Positions 1 to 4,564 of a stretch of 5,605 nt of DNA are shown here, in pieces (the first letter of the stretch is position 1; every line of letters begins with the position of its first letter). The stretch is from Deltaproteobacteria bacterium (lineage in GTDB: Bacteria > Myxococcota_A > Bradymonadia > UBA7976 > VGTA01). The DNA is taken from positions 1-5,605 of the forward strand of contig VGTA01000258.1 in NCBI GenBank assembly GCA_016874875.1, read 5' to 3'. The position numbers and the translations under genes are program-made. The notes beneath the pieces were generated by a model. The model saw only the letters and a list, made by a program, of their open reading frames with translations, did not search any database and was not told where the DNA came from.

Positions 1-339
1 TTCCTCGCCCCCAACCGCTACTCCAACCTCACCTCGTGCGCCGACCCCAACGACTGGTATCGGGCGCGCCCGAGCGGCGGGGGGGCGCGCGTGTTTGTGG
101 GCTACTCCGCCCCGGCGACCGCCCCCACGATGACGGCGCTCGACGCCGCAGGCAACCCCCTCCCCGGCGCCACCTTCTCCGCTGTCCCCGCCAGCAGCAC
201 CCCCGGCTGCATGAGCGAGCGCGCCCGCTGCTACAAGGCCTCCCTGCCCGCCCCCCCGGGCGGCGGCGATGTGTACTTTTCGGTGCGCTTTGATGAGGTT
301 GGGGCCAGCTATGATCTCCGTGTCCAGAGCGGCCTCTGA
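1..339 (+). CDS. C-terminal fragment of a probable secreted protein with a PPC-like beta-sandwich domain
   Basis: The frame is open from base 1 to a TGA at 337-339, giving 112 visible residues; the start lies outside the window. The fragment has a spacing typical of bacterial pre-peptidase C-terminal (PPC, PF04151-like) domains: C13-A-D-P-N-D-W-Y20, then alternating hydrophobic strands (VFVGY at 31-35, MTALDAAGNPL near 44-54, VYFSVRF at 91-97) and a closing YDLRV at 104-108. Cysteines at 13, 70 and 77 suggest a disulfide in an exported protein. Such domains usually sit at the end of secreted proteases or cell-surface proteins and act in folding or binding, not catalysis. The catalytic or main part is not visible, so no overall function is given. 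The frame is certain from uninterrupted length and codon use; the domain assignment is by pattern only. It ends 27 bp before the aminotransferase gene on the same strand and could be in the same transcript. Confidence 0.72.
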   Translation, partial: FLAPNRYSNLTSCADPNDWYRARPSGGGARVFVGYSAPATAPTMTALDAAGNPLPGATFSAVPASSTPGCMSERARCYKASLPAPPGGGDVYFSVRFDEVGASYDLRVQSGL

Positions 340-366
340 CCAGGTCACCCATAAGGTAGATATCCG

Positions 367-1530
367 ATGAGCGCAAGCGCCCCGCAGCACACCCCCATCC
401 TCGACCTCGCCGCGCAGCTCGCCGGCTACCGCGACGAGGCCCTCGCCGCCATCACCCGCGTGGTGGACAGCCAGCAGCTGATCCTCGGACCCGAGGTGGA
501 CGCGCTCGAGGCGGAGCTCGCCGCCGCCGTGGGGGCGCGGGGGGCCGTGGGGCTCTCCTCGGGCACCGACGCGCTCCTCGTGGCGCTCATGGCGCTCGAC
601 GTGGGCCCCGGCGACGAGGTGATCGTGCCGGCGATGAGCTTTTTCGCCACCGCCGGCGCCGTCAGCCGCCTCGGCGCCACCCCCGTCTTTGTGGACATCG
701 ACCCGCGCACCTTCAACATGACCGAGGAGGGCGCCCGCGCCGCCCTCACGCCGCGCACCAAGGCCATCATCCCCGTCCACCTGTTTGGGCAGACCGCGGA
801 CCTCGGCGCGCTCTATGAGGAGCCCCGCGCGGCGCGCCCGGCGCTCATCGAGGACGCGGCGCAGGCGATCGGTAGCGTCTGGCGCGGGCGCCCCTCGGGC
901 ACCCTCGGTGACGTGTGCTGCACGAGCTTCTTCCCCTCCAAGAACCTCGGCTGCTTTGGGGACGGCGGCGCGGTGTACGGCGATGACGTCGCGCTGCTCG
1001 ACAAGATCCGCGTCCTGCGCATGCACGGCAGCAAGCCCAAGTACCACCACCTGCTCGTGGGCGGCAACTTCCGCCTCGACGCGCTGCAGGCGGCGGTGCT
1101 CCGCGTCAAGCTGCCGCTCCTTGAGGGGTGGGCGGCGGCGCGGCGGGCGAACGCGGCGTGGTACGTCGAGCGCCTGCAGGCGCGCGGGCTGGTGGGCCAA
1201 GACCTGCGCGGCGAGCGACTCACGCTCCCCCTCACGCTCCCGCACCACACCCACGTCTTTAACCAGTTCGTGCTCCGCACCCCCGCCCGCGACGCCCTCA
1301 AGGCCCACCTCGAGCGCGCGGGGATCGGGACCATGATCTACTACCCGAGCCCCCTCCACACGCAGCCCTGCTTCGCGCCGCTCGGCTACCGCGAGGGCGA
1401 CTTCCCCGAGGCGGAGCGCGCGTGCCGCGAGGTGCTCGCCATCCCCGTGTACCCCGAGCTGACCGAGGCGCAGCGCGAGGGGGTGCTGGCGGCGCTCTGC
1501 GGGTTCTTTGAGGGCGAGGGGCGGGCGTGA
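367..1530 (+). CDS. DegT/DnrJ/EryC1/StrS family PLP-dependent sugar aminotransferase
   Basis: This complete 387-aa protein has the usual family length. These fold-type I enzymes transfer an amino group, normally from glutamate, to a keto-sugar nucleotide in the cytoplasm, feeding lipopolysaccharide, capsule or glycan synthesis. Visible motifs in order are: the N-terminal DLAAQLAGYRDE and ILGPEV (39-44); the PLP-phosphate loop SSGTDAL (64-70); EDAAQ (162-166), whose Asp contacts the PLP ring nitrogen; SFFPSKNLGCFGDGGA (187-202) with K192 as the Schiff-base lysine; HGSKPKYHH (220-228); and NFRLDALQAA (234-243), which shapes the sugar-nucleotide site. The K-N-L-G-C-F-G-D-G-G and YHH...NFRLD pattern is closest in my memory to WbpE/WlbC-like (3-keto-glucuronate) and FdtB-like (3-keto-6-deoxyhexose) enzymes; the exact substrate cannot be read from sequence. 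The ATG at 367 is preceded by a modest AAGG at 353-356. The stop overlaps the hutI start by 4 nt, so the two are probably translationally coupled. Confidence 0.95.
   Translation: MSASAPQHTPILDLAAQLAGYRDEALAAITRVVDSQQLILGPEVDALEAELAAAVGARGAVGLSSGTDALLVALMALDVGPGDEVIVPAMSFFATAGAVSRLGATPVFVDIDPRTFNMTEEGARAALTPRTKAIIPVHLFGQTADLGALYEEPRAARPALIEDAAQAIGSVWRGRPSGTLGDVCCTSFFPSKNLGCFGDGGAVYGDDVALLDKIRVLRMHGSKPKYHHLLVGGNFRLDALQAAVLRVKLPLLEGWAAARRANAAWYVERLQARGLVGQDLRGERLTLPLTLPHHTHVFNQFVLRTPARDALKAHLERAGIGTMIYYPSPLHTQPCFAPLGYREGDFPEAERACREVLAIPVYPELTEAQREGVLAALCGFFEGEGRA
1516..1521 (+). promoter_or_regulatory. Ribosome binding site supporting the GTG start of hutI
   Basis: GAGGGG lies 5 nt before GTG at 1527-1529, inside the last codons of the aminotransferase gene. 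It supports the overlapping GTGA start over any downstream start. No ATG lies close by in this frame. Confidence 0.6.
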
Positions 1531-2783
1531 CGCGGCTCATCGGGCCTTTCGCGCAGGCGCTCACCCTGCGCGGGCTGGCGGCGCGCGGCCCCCTGCGCGA
1601 CGAGGCGCTCGAGGTGATTCCGGAGGCGGGGGTGGCGGTGGGCGGGGGGCGGGTGGTGGCGGTGGGGCCCTGGGCGGCGCTCGCGGCGCGCGCGGCGGCG
1701 GCGGGGTGGGCGGTGGAGCGGGTGGAGGAGCAGCCCGCCCTCGCCGGCGCGGGCCCCCTCGTGCTCACCCCGGGGCTCGTGGACGCCCACACGCACCTGT
1801 GTTTCGCCGGCGACCGCGCCCGCGACTACGCCCACCGCCTCAGCGGGCTCACCTACCAAGAGATCGCGGCGCGGGGGGGCGGCATCCAAGACACCGCGCG
1901 CGCCACGCGCGCGGCGAGCGACGACGAGCTCGCCGCCCTCAACGCCGCGCGCCTCCGCGCCCACCTCGCGCGCGGCGTGACCACGGTGGAGGTCAAGAGC
2001 GGCTATGGGCTGAGCGTGGCCCACGAGCTGCGCCAGCTCCGCGTGATCCGCGAGCTCGGGCGGCGCGCGCCGCAGCGCCTCGTCTCCACCTGCCTCGCCG
2101 CCCACGTGCCGCCCCCCGAGGCCGCCTCCCCGCGCGACTACCTCGACGAGTGCCTGCGCGACCTCCTGCCGCGGGCGCGCGCCGAGGGGCTGAGCGGGCG
2201 CGTGGACGCGTTTATTGAGCCCAAGGCGTTCCCCGTTGACCTCGCGCGCCCCTACCTCGCGGCGGCGCGGGTGATGGGCTTTGAGCTTACGCTGCACGCT
2301 GACCAGTTCGAGGCGGGGGGCGCGCGCCTCGCCGCCGAGCTCGGCGCGCGCAGCGCCGACCACCTCGAGGCGTCCACCCGCGCCGACCTCGAGGCGCTGA
2401 GCGCCGCCGGCGTGGTGGCGGTGGCGCTCCCGGGGGCGAGTCTGGGGCTCGGCTGCGGCTACGCCCCCGCGCGCCTCGCCCTCGACGTCGGCTGCGCCCT
2501 CGCCGTCGCCTCCGACTGGAATCCGGGCTCCGCGCCCATGGGCGACCTGCTCTTGCAGGCGAGCGTCCTCGGCGCCGCCCAGCGCCTGAGCGGCGCCGAG
2601 GTGTGGGCGGCGCTCACCACCCGCGCCGCCGCCGCCCTGGGCTTGGAGGGGGTGGGGGCGCTCGACGAGGGCTGGGCGGCGGACCTGGCGGCCTACCCGG
2701 CGCGCGACTACCGCGAGGTGCTCTACTACCAGGGCGCCCTGCGCCCCGCCGCGGTGTGGTGCGCGGGGGCGCGCGCCCTCTAG
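1527..2783 (+). CDS. hutI: Imidazolonepropionase (histidine degradation)
   Basis: The 418-aa protein belongs to the amidohydrolase superfamily and is close to the usual 400-420 aa of HutI. The enzyme hydrolyses 4-imidazolone-5-propionate to N-formimino-L-glutamate, the third step of cytoplasmic histidine catabolism. Visible motifs are: TPGLVDAHTHLCFAGDRARD (81-100), with metal ligands H88 and H90 and the HutI-specific GDRARD; LTYQEIAARGGGIQDT (108-123); TTVEVKSGYGL (152-162); AAHVPPPE (191-198); LHADQF (256-261) with metal ligand H257; ARSADHLE (274-281); and SDWNPGSAP (329-337) with the metal-binding Asp D330. This set identifies HutI well beyond generic amidohydrolase. The start is GTG, overlapping the aminotransferase stop as GTGA. 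No hutH, hutU or hutG/F is visible, so the gene is separated from the rest of the pathway or the operon continues elsewhere. The last codon is followed by TAG inside the first CTAGCGCCC repeat. Confidence 0.95.
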   Translation: MTRLIGPFAQALTLRGLAARGPLRDEALEVIPEAGVAVGGGRVVAVGPWAALAARAAAAGWAVERVEEQPALAGAGPLVLTPGLVDAHTHLCFAGDRARDYAHRLSGLTYQEIAARGGGIQDTARATRAASDDELAALNAARLRAHLARGVTTVEVKSGYGLSVAHELRQLRVIRELGRRAPQRLVSTCLAAHVPPPEAASPRDYLDECLRDLLPRARAEGLSGRVDAFIEPKAFPVDLARPYLAAARVMGFELTLHADQFEAGGARLAAELGARSADHLEASTRADLEALSAAGVVAVALPGASLGLGCGYAPARLALDVGCALAVASDWNPGSAPMGDLLLQASVLGAAQRLSGAEVWAALTTRAAAALGLEGVGALDEGWAADLAAYPARDYREVLYYQGALRPAAVWCAGARAL

Positions 2784-2828
2784 CGCCCCGCCCCCCTAGC
2801 GCCCTTCTAGCGCCCCTCTAGCGCCCCC
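2780..2828. repeat. Four CTAGCGCCC copies at the junction of convergent genes
   Basis: Direct copies of CTAGCGCCC(C) lie at 2780-2788, 2796-2804, 2807-2815 and 2818-2826, with steps of 16, 11 and 11 bp. The hutI stop TAG (2781-2783) is in copy 1, and the stop of the opposing ubiA-like gene (CTA on the + strand, 2807-2809) is in copy 3. Copy 4 is coding in the ubiA-like gene. The gap between the genes is only 23 bp. No hairpin followed by a T-run is seen, so a terminator cannot be claimed. Local duplication or slippage is the simplest origin. Confidence 0.75.
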
Positions 2829-3745
2829 GCCGCCGGCAGGGGCGCCGGGGTCAGCTCGAGGCGCACCTTGCCCTGAATGAGCCCCACCGACAAGAGCAGG
2901 TAGAGCGCCACGATCACCTGCGTGCCGCGGTCGCGCAGCACCACGCTCGTGGGCGAGCCCCCCTCCCCGCTCTGGTACACGAGCGCGATGTAGCGGAACA
3001 CGCCGAGCAGCACCAGCGGGATGGTGAGCAGCAGGCCGTTGGTCTCAAGGCGCGCGCACACCCAAGGGTCGATGGTGTAGAGGGCGTAGCACATGATGGT
3101 GGCGGCGGCGGTCACCAAGATGAGCTGGTCGAGGAGCGGCAGGGTGTAGTGGGCGAGGTTGCTGCGGTGCGCTGCCGCCTCCTCGCCGAGACTCGCCCGC
3201 TCGTGACGGCGCTTGCAGAGGCCCAAGAAGAGGGCGATGAAGAGCGTGCAGAGCAAGAGCCAGGGGCTCAGGCGCACGCCGATGGCGAACGCCCCCACGC
3301 TCACGCGCAGGATGAAGCCGATGGCGATAAAGAAGACGTCGATCAAGAAGAGGTGCTTGAGCCCGAGGGAGTAGAGCACGTTCATGAGCACGTAGCACGA
3401 GAGCGCCCAGGCGGTGGCGGCGTTGAGGGTGGCGGCGAGGGCGAGCGCCCCCGCCGCGCAGAGCGCCGAGAGGAGCAGCGCCGTGGGGCGCCGCACCCGC
3501 CCGCTGGCGATGGGGCGCAGGCGCTTCTTGGGGTGCGCCTGGTCCCGCGCGTAGTCCATCGTGTCGTTGAGCAGGTAGATGGCGCTGGCGCTCACGCTAA
3601 AGGCGAGCGCGGCCCACAGCGCCGCCGTGATCGCCGCGGGGTGCGTGAGCAGCCCCGAGAAGACGAGGGGCGCGAGGACAAAGGCGTTCTTGACCCACTG
3701 GTGGGGGCGGAGCGCCTGCACGTGCGCCCCGATCTGCTGAATCAT
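2807..3745 (-). CDS. UbiA-superfamily prenyltransferase, decaprenyl-phosphate phosphoribosyltransferase-like
   Basis: This 312-aa polytopic inner-membrane protein has about nine hydrophobic segments (roughly 21-39, 41-60, 86-107, 110-127, 133-152, 160-176, 204-224, 236-256, 276-292). The N-terminal RPHQWVKN (13-20) is followed by the first Asp-rich motif N60-D61-x2-D64-x3-D68, then HPKKRLRPIASG (71-82). The second motif region is YSLGLK (125-130) with D136 in LKHLFLIDVFFIAIGFILR. C-terminal FRY (250-252) and GGSPTSVVLRDRG (262-274) complete the pattern. These match the DPPR-synthase branch (Rv3806c-like), which joins polyprenyl phosphate to PRPP to give polyprenyl-phosphoryl-5-phosphoribose, a D-arabinose or ribose donor precursor, better than UbiA/MenA/cyoE quinone or haem enzymes. 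The DprE1/DprE2 epimerase and phosphatase partners are not in the window, so substrate is inferred. The start ATG has AGGAG only 3 nt upstream (3749-3753), unusually close. It is divergent from the tRNA and convergent with hutI. Confidence 0.88.
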   Translation of the reverse strand: MIQQIGAHVQALRPHQWVKNAFVLAPLVFSGLLTHPAAITAALWAALAFSVSASAIYLLNDTMDYARDQAHPKKRLRPIASGRVRRPTALLLSALCAAGALALAATLNAATAWALSCYVLMNVLYSLGLKHLFLIDVFFIAIGFILRVSVGAFAIGVRLSPWLLLCTLFIALFLGLCKRRHERASLGEEAAAHRSNLAHYTLPLLDQLILVTAAATIMCYALYTIDPWVCARLETNGLLLTIPLVLLGVFRYIALVYQSGEGGSPTSVVLRDRGTQVIVALYLLLSVGLIQGKVRLELTPAPLPAAGALEGR

Positions 3746-3748
3746 CTG

Positions 3749-3753
3749 CTCCT
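3749..3753 (-). promoter_or_regulatory. Closely spaced ribosome binding site of the ubiA-like gene
   Basis: On the - strand AGGAG is followed by CAG and then the ATG, a spacer of only 3 nt against the usual 5-9. The gene may be poorly initiated, or a start a few codons in is used, such as the GTG at codon 9 just before QALRPHQW. The family's conserved RPHQWVKN begins at residue 13, so either start keeps the conserved part. Confidence 0.4.
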
Positions 3754-3760
3754 GCTCTCT

Positions 3761-3783
3761 GCCCCTGCGGGGCCCGCGCGGGC
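3761..3783 (-). other. GC-rich inverted repeats in the presumed leader of the ubiA-like gene
   Basis: Two small inverted repeats overlap: GCCCC-TGC-GGGGC at 3761-3773 and the 12-bp palindrome GCCCGCGCGGGC at 3772-3783. They lie 16-38 bp upstream of the ATG and would fold alternatively in a - strand transcript. In DNA this rich in G and C such palindromes arise by chance, so a regulatory role is only a possibility. Confidence 0.3.
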
Positions 3784-3826
3784 GCCTGCGCGCCGTGTGG
3801 GGGGGCGGGCGCGCGGGCGTCGGCGT

Positions 3827-3893
3827 GGTGGGGTTTAGGGTGGATTTAGGTTGGATTTAGGGTGGTTTTAGGGTGGTTTTAGGGTGGATTTTA
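3827..3893. repeat. Six-unit 11-bp G-rich tandem repeat (GGGTGGATTTA-like)
   Basis: Six adjacent units lie at 3827-3837 (GGTGGGGTTTA), 3838-3848 (GGGTGGATTTA), 3849-3859 (GGTTGGATTTA), 3860-3870 and 3871-3881 (both GGGTGGTTTTA), and 3882-3893 (GGGTGGATTTTA, 12 bp). A decayed seventh (GCGTGTTTTG) follows. Every unit has the form G-run, GG, T-run, A. The + strand is G-rich with regularly spaced GGG/GG runs and could form stacked G-tetrads. The 11-bp period is close to one DNA helical turn, so the T-tracts lie on one face. On the - strand each unit reads TAAA(A/T)CCACCC, with TAAAAT at 3893-3888 resembling a -10 hexamer for the ubiA-like gene, but no -35 is visible. The array sits between divergent transcription units and is distinctly less GC-rich than its surroundings. 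Function unknown. Confidence 0.85.
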
Positions 3894-3917
3894 GCGTGTT
3901 TTGGGCGGGTGGCGCGT

Positions 3918-3944
3918 GATTTTTTAAGCCGACGCGTTTTTTTC
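3918..3944 (+). promoter_or_regulatory. AT-rich UP-element-like stretch upstream of the tRNA promoter
   Basis: The segment has two T-rich blocks (GATTTTTTAAG from about 3918 and a run of eight T at 3937-3943 and neighbours) just before the -35 box, in a region otherwise dominated by G and C. This position and composition fit an UP element contacted by the RNA polymerase alpha subunit, common at stable-RNA promoters. It is inferred from composition only. Confidence 0.4.
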
Positions 3945-3945
3945 C

Positions 3946-3974
3946 TTGACGCGCCGCGCCCCCCCCGCTACAAA
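3946..3974 (+). promoter_or_regulatory. Sigma70-type promoter of tRNA-Val
   Basis: A -35 box TTGACG (3946-3951, 5 of 6 to consensus) is followed by a 17-bp spacer and a -10 box TACAAA (3969-3974, 4 of 6). Initiation near 3981-3983 would leave a leader of about 5-7 nt before the mature tRNA at 3988. The stretch between -10 and the expected start is C-rich (CATCCCCAAC), a discriminator type often associated with stringent control of stable RNA. Confidence 0.65.
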
Positions 3975-3987
3975 CATCCCCAACGAC

Positions 3988-4059
3988 GGGCGATTAACTC
4001 AGCGGTAGAGTGCTACCTTCACACGGTAGAAGTCACTGGTTCAAATCCAGTATCGCCCA
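3988..4059 (+). tRNA. tRNA-Val (anticodon CAC)
   Basis: The 72-nt cloverleaf is complete. The acceptor stem GGGCGAT (3988-3994) pairs with ATCGCCC (4052-4058), with discriminator A at 4059. The D stem ACTC/GAGT (3997-4000 with 4008-4011) encloses the loop AGCGGTA. The anticodon stem CTACC/GGTAG (4013-4017 with 4025-4029) has the loop TTCACAC with anticodon CAC at 4020-4022, reading GUG valine codons. The T stem ACTGG/CCAGT (4035-4039 with 4047-4051) has the loop TTCAAAT. A35, C36 and A73 fit valine identity. The 3' CCA is not encoded (ACTA follows), so it is added by nucleotidyltransferase. D-stem position 10-25 is A-U, not the usual G-C. GC content is about 51%, well below the flanking genes. 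It has its own promoter and terminator. Confidence 0.96.
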
Positions 4060-4061
4060 CT

Positions 4062-4089
4062 AAACCAACCCGCGGGTTGGTTTTTTTTT
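4062..4089 (+). terminator. Intrinsic terminator of tRNA-Val
   Basis: An exact inverted repeat, AAACCAACCCG at 4062-4072 and CGGGTTGGTTT at 4073-4083, forms a strong hairpin with a tight CGCG turn. It is followed by an unbroken run of nine T at 4081-4089. It lies 2 nt after the tRNA discriminator base. In the reverse direction only three T follow, so it is a one-way (+) terminator. Confidence 0.92.
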
Positions 4090-4103
4090 GCCCGCGGGTG
4101 GAC

Positions 4104-4108
4104 AGGAG
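4104..4108 (+). promoter_or_regulatory. Ribosome binding site fixing the start of the 136-aa protein
   Basis: AGGAG is separated by 7 nt from the ATG at 4116-4118. This favours that start over any upstream in-frame codon. An upstream start would translate through the terminator and the tRNA. Confidence 0.75.
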
Positions 4109-4115
4109 CCCCCAT

Positions 4116-4526
4116 ATGAGCACCCTCAAAGAGCAGCTCGCCAAGCTGACCTTCACAGGCCGCTTCCCCCCGCAAGAGTCATCGCCCGCGCCCCGCGAGC
4201 AGCAGCCCCGCGAGCAGCAGCCCCGCGAGCAGCAGCCCCGCGACGGGCGCCCCCCTCGCGGCGCCCGCCCCGCGCACGCCCCCGCGCACGCCCCCGCCCG
4301 CACCATCGACGAGCTCTTTGAGCGCGCGCGCCTGCCGCTGCCGCCCGCGGGTCCCAAGCGCTTCTACTTCGTCGTGGGCGACATCGTCGAGTTCATCGAC
4401 ATGGACGCGCAGAGCTACGAGGTGTTCAGCGCCGGGGAGCTCGGCGTGGTGATCGACCCGCAGGGGCGCCCCTGCGTGCTCAACCGCTACGCGCTCGACG
4501 AGCTCCGCGCCCTCACCCGCCGCTGA
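4116..4526 (+). CDS. Unrecognised 136-aa protein with Pro/Gln/Arg repeat linker
   Basis: I do not recognise this family. The ATG at 4116 has a good AGGAG and gives a soluble 136-aa protein with no signal peptide or membrane segment. Three parts are visible. Residues 1-19 (MSTLKEQLAKLTFTGRFPP) could form a short amphipathic helix with LKEQLAKL. Residues about 20-63 are a low-complexity Pro/Arg/Gln/Ala linker containing three PREQQ units and PAHAPAHAPA. Residues about 64-136 look folded: TIDELFERARLPLP, then KRFYFVVGDIVEFIDMD, YEVFSAGELGVVID, and a C-terminal VLNRYALDELRALTRR helix. The GDIVEFID...GELGVVID stretches resemble a small beta-barrel such as an SH3-like fold, but that is a guess from hydrophobic alternation. 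It begins just past the tRNA terminator with no separate promoter evident in the 26-bp gap, and converges with the toroid protein gene 38 bp downstream. Confidence 0.82.
   Translation: MSTLKEQLAKLTFTGRFPPQESSPAPREQQPREQQPREQQPRDGRPPRGARPAHAPAHAPARTIDELFERARLPLPPAGPKRFYFVVGDIVEFIDMDAQSYEVFSAGELGVVIDPQGRPCVLNRYALDELRALTRR
4191..4243 (+). repeat. 15-bp coding tandem repeat (PREQQ units)
   Basis: Three identical copies of CCCCGCGAGCAGCAG lie at 4191-4205, 4206-4220 and 4221-4235. A partial fourth copy (CCCCGCGA, 4236-4243) follows. They encode PREQQ repeats in the linker of the 136-aa protein. Exact identity at DNA level, including third positions, points to recent slippage; the 15-bp unit preserves the frame. 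Confidence 0.92.
4268..4291 (+). repeat. 12-bp coding tandem repeat (PAHA units)
   Basis: Two identical copies of CCCCGCGCACGC lie at 4268-4279 and 4280-4291 and encode the PAHAPAHAPA stretch in the same linker. Like the 15-bp array just upstream, the unit length keeps the frame. This is a second, independent expansion in the same disordered segment. Confidence 0.85.
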
Positions 4527-4564
4527 GCCGCGCCGCGCCCCCCCGCGCCCCTCACCCCCCGCGC

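Noticed and set aside
337..347. Inverted repeat TGACC-A-GGTCA before the aminotransferase gene
   Set aside because: The arms are only 5 bp and overlap the stop codon; too short to claim an operator or terminator.
2295..2310. LHADQF in HutI, with Gln where some HutI proteins have Glu (HADE)
   Set aside because: HADQ and HAEQ variants occur, as far as I recall, in ordinary HutI proteins, so this is not evidence of lost activity.
1386..2363. 325-aa - strand open frame opposite hutI
   Set aside because: It is antisense to a clear hutI with all catalytic motifs; the long open frame is a side effect of high GC third-position bias, and its composition is Arg/Ala/Gly-rich without motifs.
2766..2777. 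Palindrome GGGCGCGCGCCC near the hutI end as a terminator
   Set aside because: It is inside the coding sequence, has no T-run after it, and such palindromes are expected in DNA this GC-rich.
3149..3838. 229-aa + strand open frame opposite the ubiA-like gene
   Set aside because: It is Glu/Arg/Gly-rich with no hydrophobic core pattern and mirrors the membrane segments of the real gene. It is a GC-driven shadow.
3827..3893. True telomere or CRISPR array
   Set aside because: The TTTAGGG-containing repeats are internal, degenerate and only 67 bp, and there are no spacers of 25-40 bp between repeats.
3873..4115. In-frame upstream extension of the 136-aa protein to a 217-aa protein
   Set aside because: The extension translates through the tRNA-Val and its terminator; its NSAVECYLHTVEV segment is a tRNA gene read as protein, a well-known false translation. 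The ATG at 4116 with AGGAG is the supported start.
4019..4357. 112-aa - strand frame ending in GDTGFEPVTSTV
   Set aside because: Its C-terminus is the tRNA read backwards, another common false translation, and the rest is antisense to the Pro/Gln/Arg repeats.
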